Source of the DNA: Verrucomicrobiota bacterium
GTDB lineage: Bacteria; Chlamydiota; Chlamydiia; Chlamydiales; Rhabdochlamydiaceae
Length of the DNA: 64,000 nucleotides
Reading direction: 5' to 3'
Assembly (NCBI GenBank): GCA_018240015.1
Contig: JAFEGJ010000005.1
Location: 1-64,000, forward strand
Numbering within the stretch: position 1 is the stretch's first letter; each line of letters opens with the position of its first letter. Under the pieces are notes generated by a model, which saw only the letters and a list, made by a program, of their open reading frames with translations, did not search any database and was not told where the DNA came from. Made by a program: the position numbers and the translations under genes. This document shows positions 34,418-43,073 of the stretch, in pieces.

Positions 34418-37299
34418 GGGTTAACTCCATTTTGTTTAATGGTTCTAAGTAAGTTAAAATATCCATACGTTGGATGATAGTGCATGGAAAGGTTTTTCCT
34501 GAGGATAGCTTGAAAGTTTTGGTGATAGAGGGGGATTATCGGCATTTCTTGCACGAGAATTTCCTCGGCTTGTTTTAAGAGCTGGAGGCGACGTTCTTTA
34601 GATATTTCGTTTTCGGCTTTTTCCAGGATGTTTTGGAATAAGGGATTTTCCCATTTAGAGAAGTTGATTTTCTCGCGGGCAAATCGAAGTGTGTTGAGGG
34701 TATAGATGGGATCGTCGATCCAGGAGGTCCAGGATGTGAGGGCTACTTGAAAGGCGTTTTCTTTAATTCGTTGAAAGAGAGAAGTCCAACTTAAGGGAAC
34801 CAATTTGCATTCAATGTTGAAAGCTTTTTGCCACGTTTGCTGAAGATATCGTGCGAGGATAAATCTCTCTTTGCTGTCATTGAAAAGCAGTTCAATGGTT
34901 TGGGAAGAAAAATCAAGGGGTTGAAGAGGATGGGCTGGGAGCTCTGATGATATTTGACTGTGCGTGAGAGGTACAGGCGAATGTGCTGGGGTGGTCTTAA
35001 ACGGGAATAGAGAGGATAGAGCGTTTTTATCGATAGCAGCTGCAAACATTCTTCGGTGCTCTGCCGAGTTAAAAGGAAAGGATTGGGTACTGAGCACACA
35101 CCATGACATGAGGTTATGATTCACATCGATAGCTGTGGAGCGATAGGGGTTGGGTTGGGTCGCATTGCTATCCACTAAAGGGAAGCTCACTAAATCGATT
35201 TCTTTTTTCTCAAAAAGATCAGTGATCTGGGAGTGAGGAACGCGCGTGAAGATCATCTTGTCCATGTCGAGATGGCTGGGATCCCAAAAATGGGGGTTTT
35301 TAACGAGGTGATAGCCGTTGTTAGGGTGGTTGACTTTGAGTTCAAAGGGTCCATTACAGGGATAGGATTTACCTGTGAGATTGGGCCATTCAGGGCAGCG
35401 CATATCGATTTTGTGATGGATGGGTGAGTAAAGCGGGTGGGCTGTTAGTTCGAGAAAGTACGAGGCGGGAAAAGCGAGCCAAACTTCCAGAGTACGATCA
35501 TTGAGGGCGTGGATCCCGACGCGTTCAACGGGTATCAGGCCTTGTTTTGCTTGCTTAGCGTTGAGGATGGGATGAAAGAAGTAGTCGAATGCTGTATCGA
35601 ATTGGGGAGAGAGTATAGTTTTCCATGCGTACTCAAAATCGTAAGCGGTGAGGGGCGATCCATCGTTCCAAAATGATGGGCGAAGATGGAAGGTATATTT
35701 TTTCCCGTCTTCTGAAATCGTGACTTTTTCAGCGAGGGCGGGCTCAACTTGTCCTTCGTTGTTAATGCGCATGAGTCCTTCGAAGAGCATTTTCAAAATA
35801 GCAGGAGCTGCGTCGTCGCCTCCGATGCGGGGGTCGAGAGAAGAGACGTTTGTCTCAAGACAGATGTGGATTGTTTTGGGGGGTCTCTTTTGGTCATGCC
35901 AGGATTGGACAGTATCGCGGATGAGTTTTGTTATGGCAAATTGCTGGGTATCTTCGATGTTGCTGAGCATGCAGGTGAAATAGAAAGACTCGCCAATGGT
36001 GAGGGCACTGTAGATGATTTCTTTTTCAGTAAGGGTTGGATGCGACATCACAGGAAGGAGCGCTTCTTTGAGGGAAAGGGAAGAGCTTTGGATCGAAATA
36101 AAAAAGAGGTGCTCAAATTCTTGACTGCGGAAAATATATTCCTTAGGGGGCGACAAAGCGGTGGCTTCCAGGAAGAAAGCAAAAAAATGTCGCAGGGAAG
36201 AAACGGGTAGAGTGGCTTGTCTCTCTAATGGGGATAGAGAGTAGAAAAAGTTTTCGATGAGTTCTGAGTCTTCGGCGGGAAACGCTTCACGAAGGTGTTG
36301 TAGGAGCTCTCCTTGTTTGAGGAGGAGTCCTCCGTTGCAGTCACGAAAGGGGCCTAGGGCTTCCTGGAGTTTTTTCACAACTTTGTCACGGGCTGAGTAG
36401 AAGTTGAGGGATCCGTCGGATCTGAAAAGATCGGGATCTCTTTGAAGTGGTAGTCTGATGAGGTGCGCGCGTAGGCTCTCTCCTGTGGAAAGATGGCGGA
36501 CGACTTGATTGCGTTCAATGATAAATGAGGAATCAAAAAGGGGATTTTTATCAACGGTGACAAGGGTGATGAGAAAAATGATGTTTTCAGCTGTTTGTTC
36601 TTCCAATGAGATCATGACTTGGGGCAGGTCGCTTGCGGTTTCGATTTGCTGGCTGAGAAGAAGGATGTTTTTGAAGACTTCTTCTTGGTTGCGACGCATG
36701 AATATGATGGGAAATAATTTCTGGATGGTGCGGAGGAGGTTTTCTTTGAGCGAAGAGCGGATGGCTCTGCGATGAGCGAGTGTGAAATGGCAGTCGCGCT
36801 TTTCGAACTCGACGTAAAGGAGATGGAGGTTTTTGTTTTTGGTGGGATGAGGGTAAACGCTTTCAGCGATGAGGTGAGAGGATCCAACGATTTTCTGGAG
36901 GGCGATGGCAATCGATTGTTCATCGAAGCGGTCATAAGAATCGGGAAGATACGCACCCACAAGACAGGAGAGGACTTTTTTCGAGGAGAAGGGGTAGAAG
37001 AGGGTGACGGGAAAGATTTTAAATTGGATGTGTTTTGCTTCAGGAAACTGGGTGGCGAGTCTCTGCAATTTTTGTTCTACAAGAAGAAGTGAGAGTACAA
37101 GTCTTGCCAGGTGGTGGGGTTCGCGGTGATCGAGGAACTCTTTTTTGGCAGAGAGAAAAAGGAGCGCAAAAAAATCGAAAAGGCGCGTGTTATCTCCTTG
37201 CGGATATCGATGCAGCCAGTGTTTGAGTTCGTTATAGACTTCTGACACGGCGCTTTTATGCTGGAGAGAAATGGTTGATTCTTGCAGCCAATGTGTCAT
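34414..37299 (-). CDS. OppA-like solute-binding domain fused to a long unknown N-terminal domain
   Basis: 961 residues. The C-terminal half (about 475-961) is a peptide/nickel-type solute-binding protein (SBP_bac_5): VSSLDPRIGGDDAAPAILKMLFEGL, VEPALAEKVTISEDGKKYTFHLRPSFWNDGSPLTAYDF, and a C-terminal LLKQAEEILVQEMPIIPLY. The N-terminal 470 residues are unrecognised, helical and without any signal peptide or lipobox, so the protein may be cytosolic or secreted by another route, unlike ordinary OppA. A cytosolic precedent is SgrR, but no DNA-binding motif is visible here. It follows the outer-membrane gene by 21 bases and overlaps the SH2-like gene by 4. Confidence 0.75.
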   Translation of the reverse strand: MTHWLQESTISLQHKSAVSEVYNELKHWLHRYPQGDNTRLFDFFALLFLSAKKEFLDHREPHHLARLVLSLLLVEQKLQRLATQFPEAKHIQFKIFPVTLFYPFSSKKVLSCLVGAYLPDSYDRFDEQSIAIALQKIVGSSHLIAESVYPHPTKNKNLHLLYVEFEKRDCHFTLAHRRAIRSSLKENLLRTIQKLFPIIFMRRNQEEVFKNILLLSQQIETASDLPQVMISLEEQTAENIIFLITLVTVDKNPLFDSSFIIERNQVVRHLSTGESLRAHLIRLPLQRDPDLFRSDGSLNFYSARDKVVKKLQEALGPFRDCNGGLLLKQGELLQHLREAFPAEDSELIENFFYSLSPLERQATLPVSSLRHFFAFFLEATALSPPKEYIFRSQEFEHLFFISIQSSSLSLKEALLPVMSHPTLTEKEIIYSALTIGESFYFTCMLSNIEDTQQFAITKLIRDTVQSWHDQKRPPKTIHICLETNVSSLDPRIGGDDAAPAILKMLFEGLMRINNEGQVEPALAEKVTISEDGKKYTFHLRPSFWNDGSPLTAYDFEYAWKTILSPQFDTAFDYFFHPILNAKQAKQGLIPVERVGIHALNDRTLEVWLAFPASYFLELTAHPLYSPIHHKIDMRCPEWPNLTGKSYPCNGPFELKVNHPNNGYHLVKNPHFWDPSHLDMDKMIFTRVPHSQITDLFEKKEIDLVSFPLVDSNATQPNPYRSTAIDVNHNLMSWCVLSTQSFPFNSAEHRRMFAAAIDKNALSSLFPFKTTPAHSPVPLTHSQISSELPAHPLQPLDFSSQTIELLFNDSKERFILARYLQQTWQKAFNIECKLVPLSWTSLFQRIKENAFQVALTSWTSWIDDPIYTLNTLRFAREKINFSKWENPLFQNILEKAENEISKERRLQLLKQAEEILVQEMPIIPLYHQNFQAILRKNLSMHYHPTYGYFNLLRTIKQNGVNP

Positions 37300-37320
37300 A
37301 CGGCTGCGATTATCTAATTT

Positions 37321-38262
37321 TTAGAAATAATAGTAAACGTTGAATACAGCGCTACGGAATTGTACAGAGTTGCGCCCTGCAACAGAGAACCAAACGCCGC
37401 CCGCGAGGCTGAAGTCTGTGCTGTAACTATATTCTAGGCAGGGAGCCAGGCTAAATGTCTCCGAGGAAGGAAGTCCTGCAGGAAGCAATGTTTTTCCGGA
37501 AAAGCGCGACCGATTTTGATGATGGTAATGGGCATCTAGACCCAGCGCCCAGTAGCGCGTGAGGCTGTAGTCGATAGCGAGATTGACGATGAATTGATCG
37601 CCGGGTTTGACGGTTCCATGTGTTCCGGGGCCTCCGAGGTAAACGCTTAAATCTCTGACATGCGTAGGCGCAGAAAGGATGTAGTAGAGATTGAGATTGA
37701 TATCGAAGGGATGCTTGGGGACGTAAAAGATTTTACGGACGACGATGAGGAAAGTGGTTTGATAAGATCCGGATCCAGAAATGTCGCTGCCCTGTTTTTT
37801 AGGGTTGAGATGATCGTATTTTCCTGTAGGGAAGGTTTCCCCCAGGAGAATGCGAAAGTCAGGGATAGAGGTGCCTTTTTGATCGCGTGTGACTTGGAAG
37901 CCAAGGTAGGCACTGGTGTCGGTAAAGATGAGCGTATGACGGTTTCCAAATCGATTGTAACTTTCATTAAGATAGAGTGTGAAGTCTAAATAAGGGGTGA
38001 TACCAGTTTCCAAACTGAGAGATAAAGTCGTGAAATCGACATTTTTTATCGATTGGGGTGACCAGTGCTTGTTATAGAGGGCATTGGTCCTCGTGTAGTA
38101 AATGTAGGGCTGGACAGAGATATGTCCGGGAGGAATATTCTGGGGAAAGAAAGCGAGGAGTGTTCCGGCATAAAGAGGCTCGAAGTTATTTTGATCTTCT
38201 TCAGAAAATAATGGCTTAAGCAGCGTTATGAGAAGAAAAAGGAGCGCCAAAAAAATTCGCAT
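37321..38262 (-). CDS. Outer-membrane beta-barrel protein
   Basis: 313 residues: signal peptide MRIFLALLFLLITLLKPLFS, then repeated amphipathic strands (GHISVQPYIYYTRTNAL, SLSLETGITPYLDFTLYL, QFIVNLAIDYSLTRYWALGLDAHYHHQN), ending in VFNVYYYF with terminal Phe. It resembles the broad 'transporter/phenol MetA-degradation-like' barrel family. Substrate unknown. In-frame ATGs at 38274 and 38298 exist; 38262 puts the charged residue directly before the hydrophobic core. It heads the operon that continues with the OppA fusion, SH2-like and MATE genes, and diverges from sodA. Confidence 0.75.
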   Translation of the reverse strand: MRIFLALLFLLITLLKPLFSEEDQNNFEPLYAGTLLAFFPQNIPPGHISVQPYIYYTRTNALYNKHWSPQSIKNVDFTTLSLSLETGITPYLDFTLYLNESYNRFGNRHTLIFTDTSAYLGFQVTRDQKGTSIPDFRILLGETFPTGKYDHLNPKKQGSDISGSGSYQTTFLIVVRKIFYVPKHPFDINLNLYYILSAPTHVRDLSVYLGGPGTHGTVKPGDQFIVNLAIDYSLTRYWALGLDAHYHHQNRSRFSGKTLLPAGLPSSETFSLAPCLEYSYSTDFSLAGGVWFSVAGRNSVQFRSAVFNVYYYF

Positions 38263-38330
38263 GCTGTTAACCATAACGCAGTGGAAAGAATTTTGCAATT
38301 TCCGATATGCTTTGTGATAAAGGAGTCCTT

Positions 38331-38927
38331 ATGCAATACAAACTACCAGAACTTCCCTATGATTTTGGCGCTTTAGAACCCGCGATTTCTGGCCAGATCA
38401 TGGAGCTTCACTACACGAAACACCATCAAGCTTATGTCAATAATCTCAATGCTGCTCTCGAAAAATATGCAGATGCTGAGAAAAAAGGGGATGTGGGAGC
38501 CATGATTGCCTTGCAGGCAGCCATTCGGTTCAATGGAGGAGGTCATGTTAACCACTCGATTTTTTGGACCAATTTGGCTCCAGCCGGAAAAGGCGGAGAG
38601 CCGAAGGGGGAATTGTTAGAGGCTATCAAGAAAGAATTTGGATCATTAGATAAAATGATAGAGCAGATGAGCGCTTCTTCTGTAGGCATACAAGGTTCAG
38701 GGTGGGGTTGGCTCGGGTATGATAAGGCAAAAGCAAGACTTGCGATCGCGACATGCAGCAATCAAGATCCTTTAAGCCAGGCGGGACTTGTGCCGCTTTT
38801 GGGAATTGACGTTTGGGAACATGCGTATTACCTTCAATATAAGAACGTTAGAGCGGACTACGTAAAGAATATTTGGAAAATTGTGAATTGGAAAAATGTT
38901 GAAGAACGCTATATGGGCGCAAAGTAA
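38331..38927 (+). CDS. sodA: Manganese-type superoxide dismutase
   Basis: Dismutates superoxide. 198 residues with all four metal ligands: H27 ([11 protein letters not shown]), H75 ([10 protein letters not shown]), D160 and H164 ([11 protein letters not shown]). Gln121 in [11 protein letters not shown] is the outer-sphere residue position typical of Mn enzymes and looks close to the mitochondrial form. AAAGGAG lies just before the ATG at 38331, which decides this start over 38307. It heads the conserved sodA-accD-dut-ptsN-ptsN block. Confidence 0.96.
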   Translation: MQYKLPELPYDFGALEPAISGQIMELHYTKHHQAYVNNLNAALEKYADAEKKGDVGAMIALQAAIRFNGGGHVNHSIFWTNLAPAGKGGEPKGELLEAIKKEFGSLDKMIEQMSASSVGIQGSGWGWLGYDKAKARLAIATCSNQDPLSQAGLVPLLGIDVWEHAYYLQYKNVRADYVKNIWKIVNWKNVEERYMGAK

Positions 38928-38981
38928 ATATTTTAGACCAATTGTTTTCTATCTTAAATTTTGATATGTTAGGATGCAATT

Positions 38982-39929
38982 ATGGGATTATTTTCACGCA
39001 GTAAGCCAAAAATCAACGTTGAATCGACCAAAAAAGACGGATACAGCGGCTGGGTCAAATGTCCCGAATGTTCGGAGATGATCCATGCTAGTCAGCTGGA
39101 AGAAAATCTTCAGTGCTGTCCTAAGTGCGATTACCATTATCGTCTATCTGCGATGCAGCGGGTGGAGATGCTGACCGACAAAGGAACTTTTGAAGAAAAA
39201 TTTACTGAATTTAAAGCGGTCGATCCTCTCACGTTTGTCGATGAACAACCTTATACGAAAAGACTAGAAAAAGCACAAAAGACGTCCGGGCGCGATGAAG
39301 CGATCGCTGTAGGGACATGCAAAATGGGCGGCAGGTCAGTTTGTCTGGCGGTTTGTGATTTTGGGTTCATGGCAGGCTCGATGGGCTCCGTTGTGGGCGA
39401 GCGTCTCACTTCTATTATAGAGCTCGCAATTAGACGTCGTATGCCCGTTATCATCGTTTCTGCATCGGGTGGAGCTAGGATGCAAGAGTCTGTGCTCTCT
39501 TTGATGCAAATGGCAAAAACTTCGGCGGCTCTCGCTAAACTCCATGAAGCGGGGCTGCCTTTTGTCTCGGTGCTGACCAATCCCACGCTCGGTGGGGTGA
39601 CAGCATCCTTCGCATCTCTTGGAGATGTGATCATTGCAGAGCCCGATGCCTTGATCGGCTTTGCAGGCCCTAGGGTAGTCGAACAGGTGACGGGGCAAAA
39701 ACTTCCACCGAAAGCGCAAAAATCAGAATTCTTACTCGAAAAGGGGATGATCGATTGCATTTTAAATCGGCATCAGCTAAAAGATAAGTTACAATTTTTC
39801 TTGAGCTTTTTGATGGACAACGAACGAGAGTTCTTAGACGAGTCAGACTTAGAACCCCTCGCAAAGTTGCCGCAAAAAGTGAAAGAATTGCTAGCTTTTT
39901 CCGAGGAAGAATTTACGAATGTCCCTTAA
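38982..39929 (+). CDS. accD: Acetyl-CoA carboxylase carboxyltransferase beta subunit
   Basis: Transfers CO2 from biotin to acetyl-CoA (with AccA) in the first committed step of fatty-acid synthesis. The 315-residue protein has the N-terminal C4 zinc ribbon (CPECSEM, then [11 protein letters not shown]), DPLTFVD, and the carboxyltransferase core [16 protein letters not shown] and [20 protein letters not shown] with [15 protein letters not shown]. Length is normal. It overlaps dut by 11 bases. Confidence 0.97.
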   Translation: MGLFSRSKPKINVESTKKDGYSGWVKCPECSEMIHASQLEENLQCCPKCDYHYRLSAMQRVEMLTDKGTFEEKFTEFKAVDPLTFVDEQPYTKRLEKAQKTSGRDEAIAVGTCKMGGRSVCLAVCDFGFMAGSMGSVVGERLTSIIELAIRRRMPVIIVSASGGARMQESVLSLMQMAKTSAALAKLHEAGLPFVSVLTNPTLGGVTASFASLGDVIIAEPDALIGFAGPRVVEQVTGQKLPPKAQKSEFLLEKGMIDCILNRHQLKDKLQFFLSFLMDNEREFLDESDLEPLAKLPQKVKELLAFSEEEFTNVP

Positions 39930-40368
39930 GCAACTAGAAGTACCTATCATTGTTGAAGAAGGCGGAAGTGTTCCCGAGTATGCTTCATCATTGGCAGCGG
40001 GAGCAGATGTGAGGGCGCATCTCGAGAATGATATTATCGTGCAGCCCGGGGAAAGAGCGCTCATTCCCACGGGACTGCGTTTTGAAATTCCTGAAGGTTT
40101 TGAGATTCAAGTCAGACCGCGCAGTGGTCTTGCGCTGAAGCAGGGAATCACAGTTTTTAATTCTCCAGGGACTATCGATGCCGATTATCGGGGAGAGCTG
40201 GGAATTATCTTAATTAATCATGGAAAAGAACCCGTAACGATCACGCATGGCATGCGCGTAGCGCAGATCGTTTTAGCGCCCGTTTATCGCGCTGATTTTG
40301 TGATGAAAGAGAGTCTTGCCTCGACAGCAAGAGGGGAGAGTGGATTTGGCCATACTGGAACGCATTAA
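39919..40368 (+). CDS. dut: Deoxyuridine 5'-triphosphate nucleotidohydrolase
   Basis: Hydrolyses dUTP to dUMP, preventing uracil in DNA. All five motifs of trimeric dUTPase appear in order: [30 protein letters not shown] with the catalytic Asp, [10 protein letters not shown], and [10 protein letters not shown] at the C-terminal arm. 149 residues, standard length. The start overlaps accD and the end runs up to the ptsN gene, consistent with one operon. Confidence 0.97.
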   Translation: MSLKQLEVPIIVEEGGSVPEYASSLAAGADVRAHLENDIIVQPGERALIPTGLRFEIPEGFEIQVRPRSGLALKQGITVFNSPGTIDADYRGELGIILINHGKEPVTITHGMRVAQIVLAPVYRADFVMKESLASTARGESGFGHTGTH

Positions 40369-40414
40369 CCATCTCTTGGTGGAGCTAAAGAATTTGTTCA
40401 AGAAGGGAAAAGGG

Positions 40415-40864
40415 ATGTCGATTGCCGATTATCTCGATGACAGACAAGTGGCTTTTTTAAATGTCACGACAGAAGAAGAAGCGATTGACACGCTTGTGGA
40501 TGCTCTTGACTTCTCTAATAAGCTCAAAGACAAGGAATCCTTCAAACAAGCCATTCTGCAAAGAGAAAAACTTGTCTCCACGGGAATAGGCCTTGGAGTT
40601 GCCGTCCCCCACGCTAAATTACAAGGTTATGACGATTTTTTTATCGCCATCGGCATACAGAGTGGACGGGGAATCGAATGGAATGCGATCGATGGACTCC
40701 CTGTGCATTTGATTTTTATGATCGGTGGACCCGATAATAGACAAACAGAATACTTAAAGATCTTATCGCGCCTTACCGCGGCGATTAAAGATCCCGAGCG
40801 GCGTAGTAACCTCTTAAAAGCAACCTCCGCAGCCCAAGTGATTGCTCTTTTTCAAGGATGCTAG
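40415..40864 (+). CDS. ptsN: PTS EIIA-like (PtsN) regulatory protein
   Basis: 149 residues of the fructose/nitrogen-type EIIA fold, with phospho-accepting His66 in STGIGLGVAVPHAKL and the following HLIFMIGGPDN strand. In Chlamydiae without sugar-uptake EIIBC partners such proteins are thought to act as regulators phosphorylated through Ptsl/PtsH-type proteins. The start at 40415 has GAAGGGAAAAGGG just upstream. An earlier GTG at 40340 (overlapping dut) would add 25 residues and cannot be excluded. The next gene is a second EIIA. Confidence 0.85.
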   Translation: MSIADYLDDRQVAFLNVTTEEEAIDTLVDALDFSNKLKDKESFKQAILQREKLVSTGIGLGVAVPHAKLQGYDDFFIAIGIQSGRGIEWNAIDGLPVHLIFMIGGPDNRQTEYLKILSRLTAAIKDPERRSNLLKATSAAQVIALFQGC

Positions 40865-40870
40865 AAAAAT

Positions 40871-41569
40871 ATGGACCTGAAAATCAAAGATGTAGCTGAG
40901 CTTCTCAACGTGTCTCAGACAACCATCCGCAGATGGCTCAAAGATCGTAAAATTCCTGCCTATTTACTCAATCACCAATACCGCTTCGACAAAAGTGAAA
41001 TCGAAGACTGGATGATGCGCTGCAAATTGCAGATGAACCAAGACGGATTTACTCCTTTTGAAGAAAAGCAGATTTATCCACCCGCGACAGGAACGCAGCA
41101 GTTTAGTTTTTATCGAGCGATGCACAAAGGGGGAGCTCTCGTTGATGTTCCCGGAAAAACTAAGGAAGAAGTGATCGTAGCTGTATCCAAAGAAATCGCC
41201 TCGCGCGTCGGGTTGGATGCCGACGTCATCGCCGATCTTCTCCTCGATCGCGAAGAGATGATGCCCACCGCTCTCAACCACGGCGTTGCGGTTCCTCACC
41301 CTCGTGATCCTGTCATCGAAAATCCCGGCGGCGATGTCATCATCACTGTTTTTCCCAAAAATCCTCTCGACTATGGCGCCCTCGACGGACAAAAAGTCCA
41401 CACCCTCTTTTTCCTCTTTTCCTCCTCCGACAAAAGCCATCTCCATTTACTGGCTAAAATTGCCCATTTTAGCAGCCAAGCTGCAAACTTGGGGTATCTT
41501 CAAAAAAAACCCAACTCTACAGAGCTTCTTTCTCATGTCAAAGAGTGGGAAGCAACTATCACCAAATAA
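40871..41569 (+). CDS. ptsN: EIIA-like (PtsN) protein with N-terminal helix-turn-helix
   Basis: 232 residues: an excisionase/MerR-type DNA-binding domain at 1-50 (IKDVAELLNVSQTTIRRWLKDRKIPAYLLNHQYRFDKSEIEDWM), a linker, and an EIIA domain (about 85-230) with the phospho-His143 in LNHGVAVPHPRD. The combination suggests a transcription regulator switched by phosphorylation, an inference. It lies 6 bases after the first ptsN, the same pairing as CT291-CT290 as I recall. Confidence 0.88.
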   Translation: MDLKIKDVAELLNVSQTTIRRWLKDRKIPAYLLNHQYRFDKSEIEDWMMRCKLQMNQDGFTPFEEKQIYPPATGTQQFSFYRAMHKGGALVDVPGKTKEEVIVAVSKEIASRVGLDADVIADLLLDREEMMPTALNHGVAVPHPRDPVIENPGGDVIITVFPKNPLDYGALDGQKVHTLFFLFSSSDKSHLHLLAKIAHFSSQAANLGYLQKKPNSTELLSHVKEWEATITK

Positions 41570-41581
41570 GGAATGCACCCC

Positions 41582-43033
41582 ATGAAAAAGGGACTTTTCG
41601 CACGAAAAACGATCGGATCGCTTTTAAAAGAAGCATCTGATACCAAGCACGGCCTTAAGCGTACTTTAGGCCCGCTCAATCTCACTGCCATCGGCATTGG
41701 TGCCATCATCGGCGCCGGTCTCTTTGTCTTAACGGGCGAAGCTGCTGCAAACGCAGCTGGACCTGCCGTTGTTCTATCGTTCATTGTCGCGGCCATCAGC
41801 TGCTTTTTTGCAGCGCTTTGCTATGCAGAGTTTGCCGCACTCATCCCGATAGCCGGGAGCGCCTACACCTACGCCTACGCAACGATGGGAGAATTTGTCG
41901 CTTGGATCATCGGATGGGGACTCTCCCTCGAGTTTTTGTTTTCTGTTGCTACTGTTGCCAGCGGTTGGTCGGGGTATTTGGCAAGCCTTCTCAAAGACTT
42001 TGGCATCACACTTCCCGCAGCTATTGCGTCGGCACCCATTGCACATAACGTTCAAACGGGATGGGTGGGCACCGAAGGTCTCATCAACCTGCCCGCGATC
42101 GTTATCATTGCTCTGCTCGGCATTCTTGTGGCGCGCGGTGTACAAATGGCTGCGTTTCTCAACAACATCTTGGTTCTTGTGAAACTCGGCATTATCGTCC
42201 TCTTTGTAGCTTGCACCGTTGCTTATGTGAAAACCGACAACTGGGTTCCGTTCATACCTCCCAATACCGGCACCTTCGGTGAGTTTGGTTTCAGCGGAAT
42301 CCTGCGAGGAGCTGGTATCGTTTTCTTTGCGTTCCTTGGATTTGATGCCGTTGCAACGATGTCACAAGAAGCCAAAAATCCTCAAAAGGATATTCCCATC
42401 GGGATGCTCGGATCACTTTCTGTTTCCACGGTTGTGTATGTGATCTTCTCTCTGCTTCTCACGGGGATTGTCAGCTACAAAGCGCTCGGAGTCAGCGATC
42501 CTGTTGCCGTTGCCGTTGACGCTCTCGGGCCCAGTTTTGTTTGGCTTCGCTACGTCGCTAAATTGGCGATTCTTGCTGCCTTCACTTCGGTCATCTTGAT
42601 CATGATGATGGGACAAGCACGGATCTTTTACACCATGGCGCACGACGGACTCATTCCGAAAGCGTTTGGAAAAATCCATTCCTCTTTCCGCACACCCTTC
42701 TTTGCTACCGTCATGGTCGCACTGATTGCCATGGTTATGAGCGGCTTTTTACCCGTAGGCCTCCTTGGAACTCTGACCTCCATGGGCGCGCTTCTGGCGT
42801 TTGCTCTGGTTTGCCTTGGAATCCTCGTTCTGCGCTTCACGCAGCCCACGCTCCACCGTCCGTTCAAGACGCCCTGGATGCCTTGGGTGCCGCTGCTCGG
42901 AACTGTCTTTACTGTGGCTCAAATGATCGCCCTGCCTGCCGTTACCTGGATGCAGTTCATCATTTGGATGGTCATCGGCTGTTTTATCTATTATTACTAT
43001 GGCCGCCATCACAGCAAAGTGCGTAATGGCTAA
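41582..43033 (+). CDS. APC-family amino-acid permease (cationic amino-acid transporter type)
   Basis: A 483-residue inner-membrane protein with 12-14 hydrophobic segments. The first helix motif LTAIGIGAIIGAGLFVLTGEAA and the SFIVAAISCFFAALCYAEFAALIPIAGSAYTYAYATMGE stretch are diagnostic of the CAT/YfnA-like branch of the APC superfamily. FAFLGFDAVATMSQEAKNPQKDIP is the conserved helix-6 to helix-7 region. Substrate is probably an amino acid taken from the host or environment. The ATG at 41582 is supported by AAGGA nine bases upstream. Confidence 0.92.
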   Translation: MKKGLFARKTIGSLLKEASDTKHGLKRTLGPLNLTAIGIGAIIGAGLFVLTGEAAANAAGPAVVLSFIVAAISCFFAALCYAEFAALIPIAGSAYTYAYATMGEFVAWIIGWGLSLEFLFSVATVASGWSGYLASLLKDFGITLPAAIASAPIAHNVQTGWVGTEGLINLPAIVIIALLGILVARGVQMAAFLNNILVLVKLGIIVLFVACTVAYVKTDNWVPFIPPNTGTFGEFGFSGILRGAGIVFFAFLGFDAVATMSQEAKNPQKDIPIGMLGSLSVSTVVYVIFSLLLTGIVSYKALGVSDPVAVAVDALGPSFVWLRYVAKLAILAAFTSVILIMMMGQARIFYTMAHDGLIPKAFGKIHSSFRTPFFATVMVALIAMVMSGFLPVGLLGTLTSMGALLAFALVCLGILVLRFTQPTLHRPFKTPWMPWVPLLGTVFTVAQMIALPAVTWMQFIIWMVIGCFIYYYYGRHHSKVRNG

Positions 43034-43037
43034 TTGA

Positions 43038-43073
43038 TTCCGCTGAGGAGATCCCTCGGCGGGAGTTTTATAT
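43038..43073 (+). terminator. Rho-independent terminator of the permease gene
   Basis: Five bases after the permease stop, TTCCGCTGAGG / CCTCGGCGGGA form an 11-bp stem (two G-T pairs) around a 5-base loop (AGATC), followed by TTTTATATT after one or two bases. Strong shape for an intrinsic terminator on the plus strand. Confidence 0.65.

Noticed and set aside
36772-37092. Plus-strand 106-codon frame inside the OppA-like gene
   Set aside because: A mirror of the minus-strand gene in G/A-rich sequence; no start signals or sensible protein.
38293-38320. TTGCAA-16-TGATAA promoter-like match before sodA
   Set aside because: Transcription would start inside or after the ribosome site at 38321-38325, leaving no usable leader.
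38942-38970. TTGTTT-17-TATGTT match before accD
   Set aside because: Leaves only a few bases before the ATG at 38982 and is a weak match; probably read from sodA.
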